64,000 nt of DNA from Myxococcales bacterium (GTDB taxonomy: Bacteria; Myxococcota_A; Polyangia; Palsa-1104). Both the position numbers and the translations under genes were made by a program. The DNA lies in assembly GCA_003170275.1 (NCBI GenBank), contig PNAM01000042.1, positions 59,936 through 123,935 on the forward strand, given 5' to 3'. This document shows, piece after piece, positions 18,401-33,500 of the stretch (its first letter is position 1; each line of letters opens with the position of its first letter). A model generated the notes under the pieces. That model ran no database searches. It was given only the letters and a program-made list of their open reading frames with translations, and was not told the DNA's origin.

Positions 18401-20673
18401 AAGCGCAGCACCAGGCGCGGCTCCGCGTCACGCGGCACGATCAGGCTGCCGCCTTCCTTGCGATCGACCCAGAACAGATCGCGCGACGCGACGATCACGC
18501 GCCCGTCGGGCCACGCGGTCACCTCGGCCACACGGGTGCGCCCGTGCCGCAGCAGCACGTCGGCCCACCACGCGCCGGTCTTGCGATCGACGTGCGCCTC
18601 TTTGCCGGCGACGAGGATGCGCGCGCCCGGCACGCTCTGGCCGGCCAGCCGATAGACCAGCCCGCCCGCGTCGGTGAGCTTGAGCTCGGGCAGCACCGTC
18701 GACGCCGTGGCCTTGCCCGCGGCCGGCGGCTCGGGCGCGGGGACCTTGAGGCCGAAGTCGATCTTCACGAGCGAGCCGGGCGTCACCAGCACGATGCGCG
18801 TCTCGTCGGTGGTGAAGGTGGAGCCGGGCGGCAGCGTGTGCGACGCGACCTTGATCGCGCGGTCGCCCGGGACGATCGCCGCCAGGTGGTAGCGCCCTTC
18901 GGCGTCGGTCACCGCTTGCAGGCCGTCGTCCATCACCACCGTCGCGCCCTCGATGCCGCGCTCGCCGCGATCGCGCACGCCGTTGCCGTTGTCGTCGCGG
19001 TATACGTCGCCGAGCAGCGTGCCGAGATCGAACTCGCCGTCGGCGAGCACGCGCACGCTGGCCACCGCGCCGGCCAGCCGCCGGGTGTCCTGGCTGACCT
19101 GCGCGGAGAGCGACTCACGGCTCCCCGGGCTCGCGCGATCGTTCAGGCGCGCGCGCACCTGCGCGGTCACCGTGGCGCCTGCCGGCAGCGGTGGCAGCTT
19201 CACCAGCAGCGCGCCGCCCACCTCGTTGGGGTGAACCAGCGTGGTGGTGCCGTCCGGCGCGGTGACGCGCACGTCGCCGATGCGCAGCCCGCCCGTCGAG
19301 CCGAGGATCAACAGCGGCGCGGGCAACGGTGCGGCGCCCTCGGGCACGCTGATGTTGGCCACGAACGGCACCAGGTCGCCCTTTTCCGCCAGCACCTTGC
19401 CGGCGGTCAGTTGCAGCGACACGCCGGCTGCGTTGGCGTCGGTGACCGAGACCAGCGCGCTGGCCTGCTGCACGCCCGGCGGGGTGAGCCCGTCGGTGAG
19501 CGTGGCGACGTTCTGCAGCGAGCGCGGCGCCGAGGGCAACAGCGTGGCGGAGACCTGCACCACCAGCGGCGCGGTCAGGGTCTGGCCCGCGGGCAGCAAC
19601 ACCGAGAGCTGACGTCCGTCGCCGCCGCACGAGACGGTGAACCCGCCAACCAGCACCGGCAGGGCACCGCAAGCCGCCGGCGCGCCGTTGACCTGCACGG
19701 TGCTCGGCTTGAGCGCCGCGTCGAGCGGATCGGTGAGCGTGATCGGCCCGGGCTGCGGACCGTTGGGCGTCGCGGTCAACGTGTAGATGATGGTGTCGCT
19801 GATCTTCGCGGTGGGCAGGTTCACCACCTTGACCAGCTTGAGCGGTGCCGGTCCGAGCTTGACATCGAAGCTCGCGGCGGGCGACGGCACCGGCGTGCCG
19901 CCCATCGCTCGCACGGTCGCCACGTTGGTGACCGTGCCCTGCGCCGCCTTGTCGAGCATCGCGTGCAGGATCCAGGTGGTGGCGCCCGCCATGAGCAGCG
20001 GCGGGGCGATGTCCACCGTCCCCGCCGTGATCGTGACGTTGGCGGGCGGATCGACCGAGGTGACGATGACGAACGGCGGCAGCGCGTCGTGGATGGTCAC
20101 GCCGGTGAGATCCGAGGTCGCGTTGTTGGTGACCTTCAGCGTGTAGTCGAAGGTCGCGCCGGGCTCGACCTGCGTCGCCGAGGCGTGCTTGTCGATCTTG
20201 AGATCGGCCGGCGCGACGGCGGCCACCGCGGTGTTCGACGGCTGCGTGCAGCTGGTCGCCGGGGTGCAGGTGGCGCGCGCCACGTTGCTGCTCGCGGCGC
20301 CGCTCACGCGATAGGTGACGAGCAGGCTGAACACCAGCTTGGCGGCGGGGAAGTCCTGCGCGGTGACCTGCAGATCGTTGGTCGCACCGACGGCGCAGGT
20401 GGCGACGAGGCCGGGGCCGATCGGGCCTGAGCCCGCGGCTAGGCAGTCGACCTTCTGCCCGCCGGGCGTCTCGACGCTGAGCAGTTGGTGGCCGGCGGGC
20501 GGCGTGTCGATGATCACCAGGTTGGTGTCGCCGGCGTTGCGCGTGACGTCGATGTTGTAGACCACGCGGCCGCCGATCGCCGCCGGTCCCATCGCGGTCT
20601 TCGAGATGCCGACCGTCGCCCAGGCGGCCGGCGCGGTGATGAGGACCAGCGTGACCGCGAGCGCGCGCGTCAT
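15427..20673 (-). CDS. Giant exported protein: DUF11-like repeats, SdrD_B-like domain, C-terminal outer-membrane beta-barrel
   Basis: 1748 aa; signal MTRALAVTLVLITAPAAWA; DUF11-like DLKIDKHASATQVEPGATFDYTLKVTNNATSDLTGVTIHDALP; SdrD_B-like GDVYRDDNGNGVRDRGERGIEGATVVMDDGLQAVTDAEGRYHLAAI; alternating amphipathic strands ending in GFFVRAQGFY (C-terminal aromatic). Confidence 0.82.
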   Translation of the reverse strand: MTRALAVTLVLITAPAAWATVGISKTAMGPAAIGGRVVYNIDVTRNAGDTNLVIIDTPPAGHQLLSVETPGGQKVDCLAAGSGPIGPGLVATCAVGATNDLQVTAQDFPAAKLVFSLLVTYRVSGAASSNVARATCTPATSCTQPSNTAVAAVAPADLKIDKHASATQVEPGATFDYTLKVTNNATSDLTGVTIHDALPPFVIVTSVDPPANVTITAGTVDIAPPLLMAGATTWILHAMLDKAAQGTVTNVATVRAMGGTPVPSPAASFDVKLGPAPLKLVKVVNLPTAKISDTIIYTLTATPNGPQPGPITLTDPLDAALKPSTVQVNGAPAACGALPVLVGGFTVSCGGDGRQLSVLLPAGQTLTAPLVVQVSATLLPSAPRSLQNVATLTDGLTPPGVQQASALVSVTDANAAGVSLQLTAGKVLAEKGDLVPFVANISVPEGAAPLPAPLLILGSTGGLRIGDVRVTAPDGTTTLVHPNEVGGALLVKLPPLPAGATVTAQVRARLNDRASPGSRESLSAQVSQDTRRLAGAVASVRVLADGEFDLGTLLGDVYRDDNGNGVRDRGERGIEGATVVMDDGLQAVTDAEGRYHLAAIVPGDRAIKVASHTLPPGSTFTTDETRIVLVTPGSLVKIDFGLKVPAPEPPAAGKATASTVLPELKLTDAGGLVYRLAGQSVPGARILVAGKEAHVDRKTGAWWADVLLRHGRTRVAEVTAWPDGRVIVASRDLFWVDRKEGGSLIVPRDAEPRLVLRFPPSALAEPTFTLEGTAQAPLAELTLAGQRLVPDAQGHFAVKLRVPEAGAGLAVDARFSDGFNARFDHVLTAGGDFLLLVGLAEGKIGFVQHDGAAQSTAKNGLYAEGRIKLYAKGRILGRWLLEGGLDLDTSQLESWRDLFRGDPQRIFRNVDPDRFYTVYGDASQTTQQAQTRGRLFVRIQFDKSELLFGNLQTGLTGTEFGRYARAATGGRISFVRASTDDPAGPPSTQVIVFGAWLQTSRAHDELRGTGGSLYYLSHKNVVEGSEQVRVEVRDKYSDRPVANVAERATADYEIDYLAGRVIMRDPLSAVGANPSLVRSTSIDGDSAFLVVDYEYLVDGDSDDGTVGARATQRVGPVRIGGTVANEFRSVGAGYTLLGADLQIDLKKWGVIIGEYAHSYGSLSSFSRSDDGGLSYGNAEGTLQATPAQRQGGAWKAEADLHGWGVVNFHPYARGVDQGFTDTAHAQDAGYIQWGADADASFWKLKLRLHYDERRYDQATYDLNGIATTVASETRRDLGAEIGGTFGSVGVRVGVRSERADDTDPLRAGHRTAIGARVDVKLVPRLTVYGAGQYAVEHGGGNGLLALDNSLAALGFISDLGWDTKLTTELNLHSPWNEHGIGALVSLKTALGPGRVIYGTVTLSQDRDDRLATTVAAGGRERVTDRQGNARAILFAEDQFRDGPLGTCVARIGCDDGGRAHVLATGLDVPISKRFVFGATFERGTVQPSGSPFSLAPGTQPLERTAGTLYASYGGDRLRLQARGELREDEQPGVTGSPLQWLASAMGTYRPHKDFTLRGKLFYSVSAPTGGATQARSAEATVGFAWRPSFTDRIALLGRYTFLDEFSPQPQALNAAVDPLSGQPLDLRERSHVMSLAADGRIVWRFSLGEKIAAKYMEDPTLNTAAWYILWVNRVSFHVTRRWDAVVEYRLLTVPGTSITHGVSLEANVIVVGHLRIGAGWNFADFSDNELTLGRGSEKGFFVRAQGFY

Positions 20674-22712
20674 CGCGTCACCACCTCGGCGAACGCCGTC
20701 ACCCGCGTGATGGTCTCGGTGACCGAGACGACGAAGCGTGTGCCGGGCGCGGCGTCGGCGGGCGGCGTGAAGCGCAGCTCGGCGGTGCCGCCGCCGACGG
20801 GACGCACCAGATCGATCCGCCCGGCAGTGGCCTGGTAGACGATCGCGCCGTTCGAGGGCGTGCCGTCGGCGTTGGTGAGCCGGATGTGGACCCGCGCCGG
20901 CTGGCCCGCGCGCACCTCGGCCGGTTCGATCACCACGCGGAGATCGACCGCGGCGGCCGGGCTGAGCGGCAGATCAGCGTCGAGCGACGCGCCGGGGGGC
21001 GCCTCGTTGGCATCGACCACGCCGTGCCCGATCAAGCTGGCGACCGCGCGCACGCCGTCGGTGAGCGGTAGCAGGTCGAGCGCGGCCTCGAGGCCTGGCA
21101 GCGCGCGCGGCTGCGCGGTGACCCGGAAGCGGCGCGTGCCGAGCGGCGGCCGCGCGAGCTCGAGGCGCGCCACGCCGTAGCGATCGCTCACCACCTCGTG
21201 CTCGCCGTCGGGCGCGCTGGGCCCGAGAGAAAAAACGACCGGCGCATCGGGGACCGGCAGTCCGAGATCGTCGTCGATCCACGCCTCGGCGGCGATCTTG
21301 CCCGAGGGCGCGCGCCCCACGTGCAACGATACGCGCCGCGGCGGACCGGGCTGGAGGCCACCGAGCTCGACGTGCAGCGCCGCCGCGCCTCGTCCCGGAT
21401 CGTGCGGCGTGATCAAGCGGATGTCGTAGCGGCCGCGCGCGCGCTCGTCGATGCCGAGCACCCGGCCGCCAGCCAGCGTGGCGGTCAGACGCGCGCCGCC
21501 CACCGGCGAGCCCGACAGATCCTCGACGTGCACCACCACCCGCTGCGGCGTGTTGGTCCCGGCGCCGAGCGGCTCGGCCGGCGGCTCGAGCTCGAGGTGG
21601 AACGGTGGGGCGGGCTCGAGCGCGATGCGGGTCTGCGCGTCGCCCGCGCGCACGATCACGCGGCCGTCGCCGACCGTCGCCGGCGCGGCGAACGACCAGC
21701 TCCACGCGCCGTCGCCGCGCGGCTGCGGGGACGACAAGGTGCCGCCGTCGGCCGAGAGCTGCGGCGGCCGATTGCGTTCGGGCGCGCCGCGCGGATCGAC
21801 CGCGAACGCCACCACCTCGGCGCGCGCGCGCCCGTCGGCCGGCAGCGCGCTCGGAACCGCGGCGAGCAGCAGGCGCGGAAAGCTGGGCAGGTGAAGGTCG
21901 AGCTCCCGTCGCTGCTGATTGCCCAGCTTGTCGAGTGACGTGCCCACCGCGCGCCCGCCGGGCGGGACCACGATCGGGATGGCGAACCGGCCGTCCTCGC
22001 CGATCGGTTGCGGTCCGAAGCTGCGGCCGTCGACGGTGATCGACATGCTCCCGCCGGGCTCGCCTTCGCCCGGCACGGTCACCTTCGCCGCCAGCTTGAG
22101 CGGCACGGCGGCGAACGCCCCGTCGGCGACCGACAGCGCGGCGACGATCGCGACCTGGGGAAACTTGTCGTCGGGAGCGGTGTAGGTGGCGCCGTACTCA
22201 CCCGGCGACAGCTCCTTGAGCGGCGACAGCTTGCCCACGCTCGCGCCGATGCGCAGTGGCGCGCGCGCGGGCCGCCCGGTCGCGTCGCGCACCTGCAGCC
22301 GGACGTCGGCGGTGGCGCCCTTGCCGAGCAGCAGCGGATCGGGCTCGACCGAGAGCTGAAGCCGCACACGGCCGGCCGGCTCCAGCCGCACCTCGACCGG
22401 CGTGGTCCGGCCGCGAAAGGTGACCTCGAGCGTGTCGGTGCCCGGCGCCTTCACACGCGGCGGCCGGTAGCGCACGTTGATGCCTCCGTCGCTGGCGGGC
22501 AGCGGCGCGCCGACCACCGCGCCGTGCACCGCGCGCACCTCGGGCACGCCGGGCTGAAGCGCGTCGCCCTCGACCAGGTACAGGCGCATCACGTGCACCC
22601 GCAGCCCGTCGGCCCGCAGCGGCGCGCCCGGCTCGAGCACTACCTCGACGGCGCGCGCACCCGCGCTCGCGCACAGGACCGCCGCCAGGACCACTCGTGG
22701 TAGGAGCCGCAA
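20670..22712 (-). CDS. Exported protein with Ig-like/invasin-like domains
   Basis: 680 aa; signal sequence; repeated ADGRARAEVVAFAVDPRGAPERNRPPQLSADGGTLSSPQPRGDGAWSWSFAAP-type and VRAGQPARVHIRLTNADGTPSNGAIVYQATAGRIDLVRPVGGGTAELRFTPPADA; 4-bp ATGA overlap with the 15427-20673 gene. Confidence 0.75.
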   Translation of the reverse strand: MRLLPRVVLAAVLCASAGARAVEVVLEPGAPLRADGLRVHVMRLYLVEGDALQPGVPEVRAVHGAVVGAPLPASDGGINVRYRPPRVKAPGTDTLEVTFRGRTTPVEVRLEPAGRVRLQLSVEPDPLLLGKGATADVRLQVRDATGRPARAPLRIGASVGKLSPLKELSPGEYGATYTAPDDKFPQVAIVAALSVADGAFAAVPLKLAAKVTVPGEGEPGGSMSITVDGRSFGPQPIGEDGRFAIPIVVPPGGRAVGTSLDKLGNQQRRELDLHLPSFPRLLLAAVPSALPADGRARAEVVAFAVDPRGAPERNRPPQLSADGGTLSSPQPRGDGAWSWSFAAPATVGDGRVIVRAGDAQTRIALEPAPPFHLELEPPAEPLGAGTNTPQRVVVHVEDLSGSPVGGARLTATLAGGRVLGIDERARGRYDIRLITPHDPGRGAAALHVELGGLQPGPPRRVSLHVGRAPSGKIAAEAWIDDDLGLPVPDAPVVFSLGPSAPDGEHEVVSDRYGVARLELARPPLGTRRFRVTAQPRALPGLEAALDLLPLTDGVRAVASLIGHGVVDANEAPPGASLDADLPLSPAAAVDLRVVIEPAEVRAGQPARVHIRLTNADGTPSNGAIVYQATAGRIDLVRPVGGGTAELRFTPPADAAPGTRFVVSVTETITRVTAFAEVVTR

Positions 22713-22768
22713 GACCGTCGCGCGCGAGAGTACCGCGCAGCGACGGGCGGGGGAAGTCTACAGCGAGG

Positions 22769-24175
22769 TTACTTGGTGGTGCGGATGCTGATCGTGACGG
22801 TCGCCGTCGGCGTGGAGCCGTACAACGCCGCCGACCAGCTGTGCTTCTGGCCCGGCAGCGGCTTCTTGCCGTGTCCGTTGTCGTCGAGGATGCTCGACGA
22901 GACATAGTGCGGTGGGTTGGCCGCGGGCTTGAAGTCCGAGGGGGTCAGGACGACGTCGGTGTCGACGTTGAAGAGGAACTCGGAGGTCCGCAACGCGCCC
23001 GACGGCGCGCCGTTCTCGATGCACACCCAATAGGTCTTGCCGACGATCGGCGAAAACGCGCGCGTGGCGAGAACCGGGGTCTTGGTGGTTCGCGTGAGCG
23101 ACACGGAGGTATCGACCAAATCGGTCTTGGTCGGATCGCAGCCGAACGGCTTGTCGCTCACCGGCGGCGGCGTGTTGATCGCGAACACGTAGACCTGCTC
23201 GAACCCGGTCGCGTTCGAGGTGTAGACCACGCGACTACCGCTGATCGCCGAGAGCATCTGATCGCCCGCGCCGTCGACGATCACGTCCTCGCTGTTGGCG
23301 ACCAGATCGTAGGTGTAGATGTCGAGGTTGCCCGCGCGATCGTCGGCCCACACCACGCGCGTGCCGGAGAGGCGCGGCTGCACCTTGTGGCTGGCGACGG
23401 TGGTGAGCTGGCGCGTGACCTGGGCGGTCAAATCGTAGGCGAAGATCTGATCGACGCCTGCCGCCGAGTCCACCCACACCACGTAGTTGCCGTCGATGTC
23501 GGGCTCGCTCTGATTGGACGGCCCGGTGGCGATCGGGAAGGGCGCTGCATGGGCCGAGATCTGATAGCCATAGATGTCGGCGTTGCCGCTGCCGTAGTCC
23601 TCGTAGACGATGTAGTCACCCGACACGCGCGGGCGAGCCTGGATGGCCGCGTCGTTGGTGACCGGCCTGGCGAACGGCGAACCGAGCGCATTGTCGTAGC
23701 CGTCGACGTCGTCGAACTGCCCGTTGGAGCGGATGTACACCACGTAGCGCCCGCGGATCGCCGGCTGCTCGAAGTGGGTCTTGGTGTCCGCGCCGGCGAT
23801 GGTGGTGGGGGTGCCGGTGTTGAGATCGTAGACGACGATGTCGCCCAGATCGGTCGCGCTGGTGTGCGTGTAGACGATGTTGGTGCCGTCGACGTCGTCG
23901 AGGAACTCCTGCTGATCGGGCGTGTTGGTGAGGTTGCGCGGCGCGCCGCCGGCGCTCAGGTCGTAGAGATAGATGTCGGAGTTGGTCCCGCCGCCCGCGA
24001 GGCTGATGCTGTCGGTCCACACCACGTTGGTGCCGGTGATCGCCGGGGTGGTCTGCGTGTCGGTCGCCGTGCCGGTGGTGAGCTGCGTGATCGTCCCGTC
24101 GAGGTGGGCGGACGCGTCCGACGTCAGCCCGAGCCACAGGCTGCCGACGACGAGGACGCATCGCGCGGATCGCAT
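22769..24175 (-). CDS. Exported TolB-like beta-propeller repeat protein
   Basis: Repeats such as GTNVVWTDSISLAGGGTNSDIYLYDLSAG, GNYVVWVDSAAGVDQIFAYDLTAQVTRQLTTVASHKVQPRLSGTRVVWADDRAGNLDIYTYDL; start MRSARCVLVVGSLWLGLTSDASA chosen (24175) although ORF extends to 24196. Confidence 0.8.
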   Translation of the reverse strand: MRSARCVLVVGSLWLGLTSDASAHLDGTITQLTTGTATDTQTTPAITGTNVVWTDSISLAGGGTNSDIYLYDLSAGGAPRNLTNTPDQQEFLDDVDGTNIVYTHTSATDLGDIVVYDLNTGTPTTIAGADTKTHFEQPAIRGRYVVYIRSNGQFDDVDGYDNALGSPFARPVTNDAAIQARPRVSGDYIVYEDYGSGNADIYGYQISAHAAPFPIATGPSNQSEPDIDGNYVVWVDSAAGVDQIFAYDLTAQVTRQLTTVASHKVQPRLSGTRVVWADDRAGNLDIYTYDLVANSEDVIVDGAGDQMLSAISGSRVVYTSNATGFEQVYVFAINTPPPVSDKPFGCDPTKTDLVDTSVSLTRTTKTPVLATRAFSPIVGKTYWVCIENGAPSGALRTSEFLFNVDTDVVLTPSDFKPAANPPHYVSSSILDDNGHGKKPLPGQKHSWSAALYGSTPTATVTISIRTTK

Positions 24176-24203
24176 GCCCGGGTTATACGGCGACATCCGG
24201 GCG

Positions 24204-24231
24204 ATAGTAACAACAACTTTTCTAAGATCAA
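24204..24231 (-). promoter_or_regulatory. Possible sigma70-like promoter for the TolB-like gene
   Basis: Minus strand TTGATC-N16-TACTAT in a locally AT-rich stretch just upstream of the 24175/24196 starts; 4/6 matches at each box. Confidence 0.3.
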
Positions 24232-24292
24232 TTGTATGAATGCCCTTACGAAATCATGCGGCGCTAATGGAGCCCGAAAATCGTTAACCGGA

Positions 24293-25176
24293 TTACTTCC
24301 ATTTCAGAGGGTGTATCTTGAAGTCGGTCTTGGTATCGACGATGATTCGCGGGCTTTTCTCGTCGACCAGATGGCCCCCGACGTCGGTGGCGCGGACGTG
24401 CAGCTCGTGCACGCCGTCCGGTTCGTCGAATTCGGCGCGATAATGGCCGCGAGCGTCGACGTGAACCCACTTCCCGCCGATCTTGACGCGCGCGCCGGGA
24501 ACAGTCTGACCCGAGACGGCGAGCCGCGAGCGGGTCGAGGTGGGCGGCGGCCACTCGACGCGCAGGAACAGTGAGGCCGGAACCGGCTGTGGCGTCTCGG
24601 GTGGCGCGCCCGGGAGCACGCGCGAGAACTGACCCGAGCGGATCACCACTTCCTTGCCGCGCGCCGACAAGATCACCTCGCCGCGCCGCGCAGCGACGGC
24701 GGCGGTGCCGTCGCCGTTGGAGCTGGCGGTGAACGCTGCGCCGCGCGTGCGCGCCGCGCCCTCGTCGAAGGCCACTTCGAACACGCGGTTGGGATCGTCG
24801 CGTACGTCCGCTTCCACCATGCCGGCGCCGAGGTGCAGTCGCTTGAGCTCGCGCCGCAGCTCGTCGACGCGCGCCTCGGTGCCGCCGAGCAGCTTGACCA
24901 TCGATCCGTCGGCCGCGCGCAGCTCGGCGGTGCCGTCGTCGCCGGTGCGGATACGCTCGCGCGCGGTCAACTTGTAGCCGGGCGGCGCCGGGCGCCAGGC
25001 GCCATCGGGATTGGCGACCTCGACGGTGCCGCTTGCGGTGGCGAGCAGCAGCGTCTCCGGCTCGAGCGGCGCGGCGGTCTCGGTGCGATGCTCGCGCTGC
25101 ACGAAGAACGCGTAGTACGAGACCCCCAGCGCGAGCAGCGCGCCCAAGATCGCCAGCGTGATTGCGAGCGGGCCCT

Positions 25177-25180
<4 letters not shown>
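24293..25180 (-). CDS. FecR-domain protein with C-terminal Ig-like domain
   Basis: Frame starting GTG at 25180: VKGPLAITLAILGALLALGVSYYAF (TM), LLLATASGTVEVANPDGAWRPAPPGYKLTARERIRTGDDGTAELRAADGSMVKLLGGTEARVDEL (FecR), RLAVSGQTVPGARVKIGGKWVHVDARGHYRAEF. Confidence 0.78.
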
Positions 25181-26991
<1,811 letters not shown>

Positions 26992-26996
26992 CGGAG

Positions 26997-30419
<3,423 letters not shown>

Positions 30420-30521
30420 GGCGCCCGAATCATAACATGTTGGTCGTTGAAGGCGTGGGCGCTTGGGGCTACCATCAGCCGGCCGTCAAGATTTCCGCCC
30501 CCCTCCTATCCGAGGAACCTC

Positions 30522-33500
30522 ATGGACGCTGGGATCATTTCCGCACTTGCGTTGTTGGAATCCGAGCCCGAAAACGCCGACGCGCTCGCCACGCTGTCCA
30601 GTCTGATTGATGGGGGCGGCAATGGTCGCGGGAAGGAAGCGGCGGCCGACACCGGCGTGCGGCGCGCGCTCACCGAGGCGCGGCGGGTCCACAAGGAGCG
30701 GGGCGATTGGGAGCTGACCGCGCGGCTGATCGACCTCGAGCTGGGCTGGGAGACCGACAAGGAGCGCCGCGCCGACCTGTACCTCGAGAAGGGCAAGATC
30801 CTCTCCGACGAGCTGTTGCGCGAGGACGAAGCGGTGCGCTGCTACGAGCGCGTGCTCGAGCTGCGCCCCGACGACGAGGCCGCCGAGGACGCGGTCGGCC
30901 ACATCTCGCTGGTCAAGGACAACTGGCAGAAGATCGTCAAGAAGTACCTGGAAGAGGCCAAGGACTCGACCGATCGCCAGCTCACCACGTCGCTGTACCT
31001 GTCGATCGCGGAGATCTACGCCAAGTACCAGCCCTCCGGCGAGGGCGGCGATCACGTCGAGGCGTACCTGCAGCAGGCGCTCGAGGTCGAGCCGCGCAAC
31101 GCCAGGGCGTCGATGCGGCTGGAGCGGCTGTATCGCGGCGAGCAGCGCTGGGAAGAGCTGTGCGAGCTGTACGAGTCGCGCATCGAGGCGGCGGCGACCA
31201 AGGAGGAGCGCGTCGGTGCGTACCTGATGCTCGCCGAGGTGCAGGCGAAGCAGCGCGGGCAGCGCGCCGAGGCGGCCGAGTCGTACAAGAAGGCGCTGGG
31301 GATCGATCCGGCCAACCAGAAGGCGCTGCGCGCGCTGGTCGACTTCTACACGGCCGAGGAGAACTGGCAGGCGCTGATCCGCGTGTACGAGAACGCGCTG
31401 CGGGCGCGGCCCCGCGGCGAGCCCGAGACCGGCATGTACCTGCAGATCGGCATGCTGTGGTGGAAGAAGCTCGCCAACCTGGAGTCGGCCGACGAATATT
31501 GGAAGCGCGTGCGCAAGGCCGAGCCGGCGCACCCGGCGATGCTCGAGTTCTACCGCGAGCTGCACGCCAAGGAGCCGCAGAAGCTGTTGGCGGTGCTGCA
31601 GCAGGCGCAGAAGGTCGAAGCCGACGCCAAGCGCCGCCTCGACCTGGGCGTCGAGATGGCGTCGCTGTCGGCGAGGTCGTCGGGCGGTGTGGAGAAGGCG
31701 ATCGATCTGTGGAAGGGCGTGCTCAAGCTCGACCCGACGCAGGGCCAGGCCATCGACGCGCTCAAGAAGCTCTACGAGCAGACCGAAAAGTGGAACGCGC
31801 TGCTCGAGCTGCTCAAGGACCGGCTCGAGGCGCTGCCCAAGGACGCCGTCGACGAGCGCGTCGAGCGGCTGCTCGAGGTGGTCGCGATCTACCGCGACAA
31901 GCTCAACCTCGACGTGATGGTGATCAACACCTACAACAACATCCTCCAGCTCAAGCCCGATCACACCGGCGCGCTCAATGCGCTCGGCGCCAAGTACGAG
32001 GCGATGGGGCGCTGGAACGATCTCATCGGCGTGCTGCAGCGCACCGCCGACGTGCTGACCGACAACGACGAGAAGGCGGGCCTCCTACGCCGCATCGCGA
32101 CGCTGTGGATCGACAAGTTCGGCAACTTCAACCAGGCGGTCAAGCCGCTCGAAGAGCTGTACGCGATCTCGCCGGTCGATCCGGAGACCGTGGCGCGCCT
32201 GCGCGACATCTACACGCGGCGCCGCTCGTGGCGCGCGCTGATCGATCTCGAGCGCAAGGAGCTCGAGCGGCTGTCGACCCCGCAGCAAGCGCCGGCGCGG
32301 CGCGAGAAGCTGATGGAGATCGCGCGGCTGGCGGCCGACCGGCTGGGCGACGCGCGCGAGGCGATCGCCCTGTGGAACAAGCTGCTCGAGCTCAACGAGA
32401 GCGACCTCGAGGCGCTCGGCGCGCTCGCGGCGCTCTATGAGCGCGAGAAGCGCTGGCTGGCGCTGTGCGAGTGCCTGCGCCGGCAGTCGCTCTTGGCCAG
32501 CGATCCGAAGGCGCAGGTGATCCTGCTCGAGCGCATCGGCACCTTGTACGCGGAGAAGCTCGCCTCGCCGGAGCAGGCGATCTCGGCGTACCAGGAGATC
32601 GTCCGCAAGATGCCGTCGCACCCGAAGGCGATGCGCACGCTGCGCGAGCTGTTCGCGCAGGGGCAGCGGTTCGACGAGCTGGAGAAGCTGTACGGCGAGA
32701 ACGGGCAGTGGGAGGAGCTGTGCGAGGTGCTCCTCGGCGCCGCCGAGCGGATCACCGAGGCGCCCCGCAAGATAGCGCTGTACTCGCGCGTCGCCGAGAT
32801 CGCGCTCACGCAGCTCAAGGCGCCCGATCGCGCCGCCAAGGCCTACGAGCGCATCCTCGCCGCCGACGGCGAGAACCAGGCCGCGGCCGCCGCGCTGGTG
32901 CCGATCTATCGCGCGGCGGAGAAGTGGGCGCGCCTGTTGGCCTGCTACGAGATCCTGCTGGCGCATGCGGGCGAGCTCGACGCCAAGCTGGGCATCCACG
33001 CCGACATCATCAAGCTCGCCGAGGAGAAGCTGGGCTCGCACGGCCTGGCGTTCACCTGGTGCGCCAAGGCCTACGCGCTCAAGCCCTCCGACAGCCGCAT
33101 CGAAAAGGAGCTCGAGCGCCTGGCCGCCGAGGCCGAGGCGTGGGAAGAGCTGGTCGACATCTACGTCGCCGAGGTGGCGCGCGAGACCGATCCGGAGAAG
33201 CAGGCCGAGCGGCACCGCCAGCTGGGACGCATCTCGGTTTCGCGCCTGCACAAGACCGACGACGCGCGCCGACACTTCGAGGCGGTGCTCGAGCGCAAGC
33301 CCGACGACGAGGAGGCGCTCTCCACGCTCGAGCAGATCTTCACGCAGTCGGCCGCCTACCCCTCGCTGCTGGCGATCTACAAGCGGCGCGAAGGGCGCGC
33401 CAAGGATCCACAGCGCCGGCTGGAGATGCTGTTCAAGATCGCCTGGATCGAGGAGGAGCAGCTCAAGGATCTGCCGGCCGCGATCGGCACCTTCAAGAAG

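Noticed and set aside
17002-20430. 1142-aa plus-strand ORF
   Set aside because: Antisense to the DUF11/barrel gene, compositionally R/H/G/D-rich, no recognisable motifs.
24200-24300. AT-rich stretch considered as insertion sequence remnant
   Set aside because: Only about 100 bp, no inverted repeats or transposase similarity; better explained as a promoter region.
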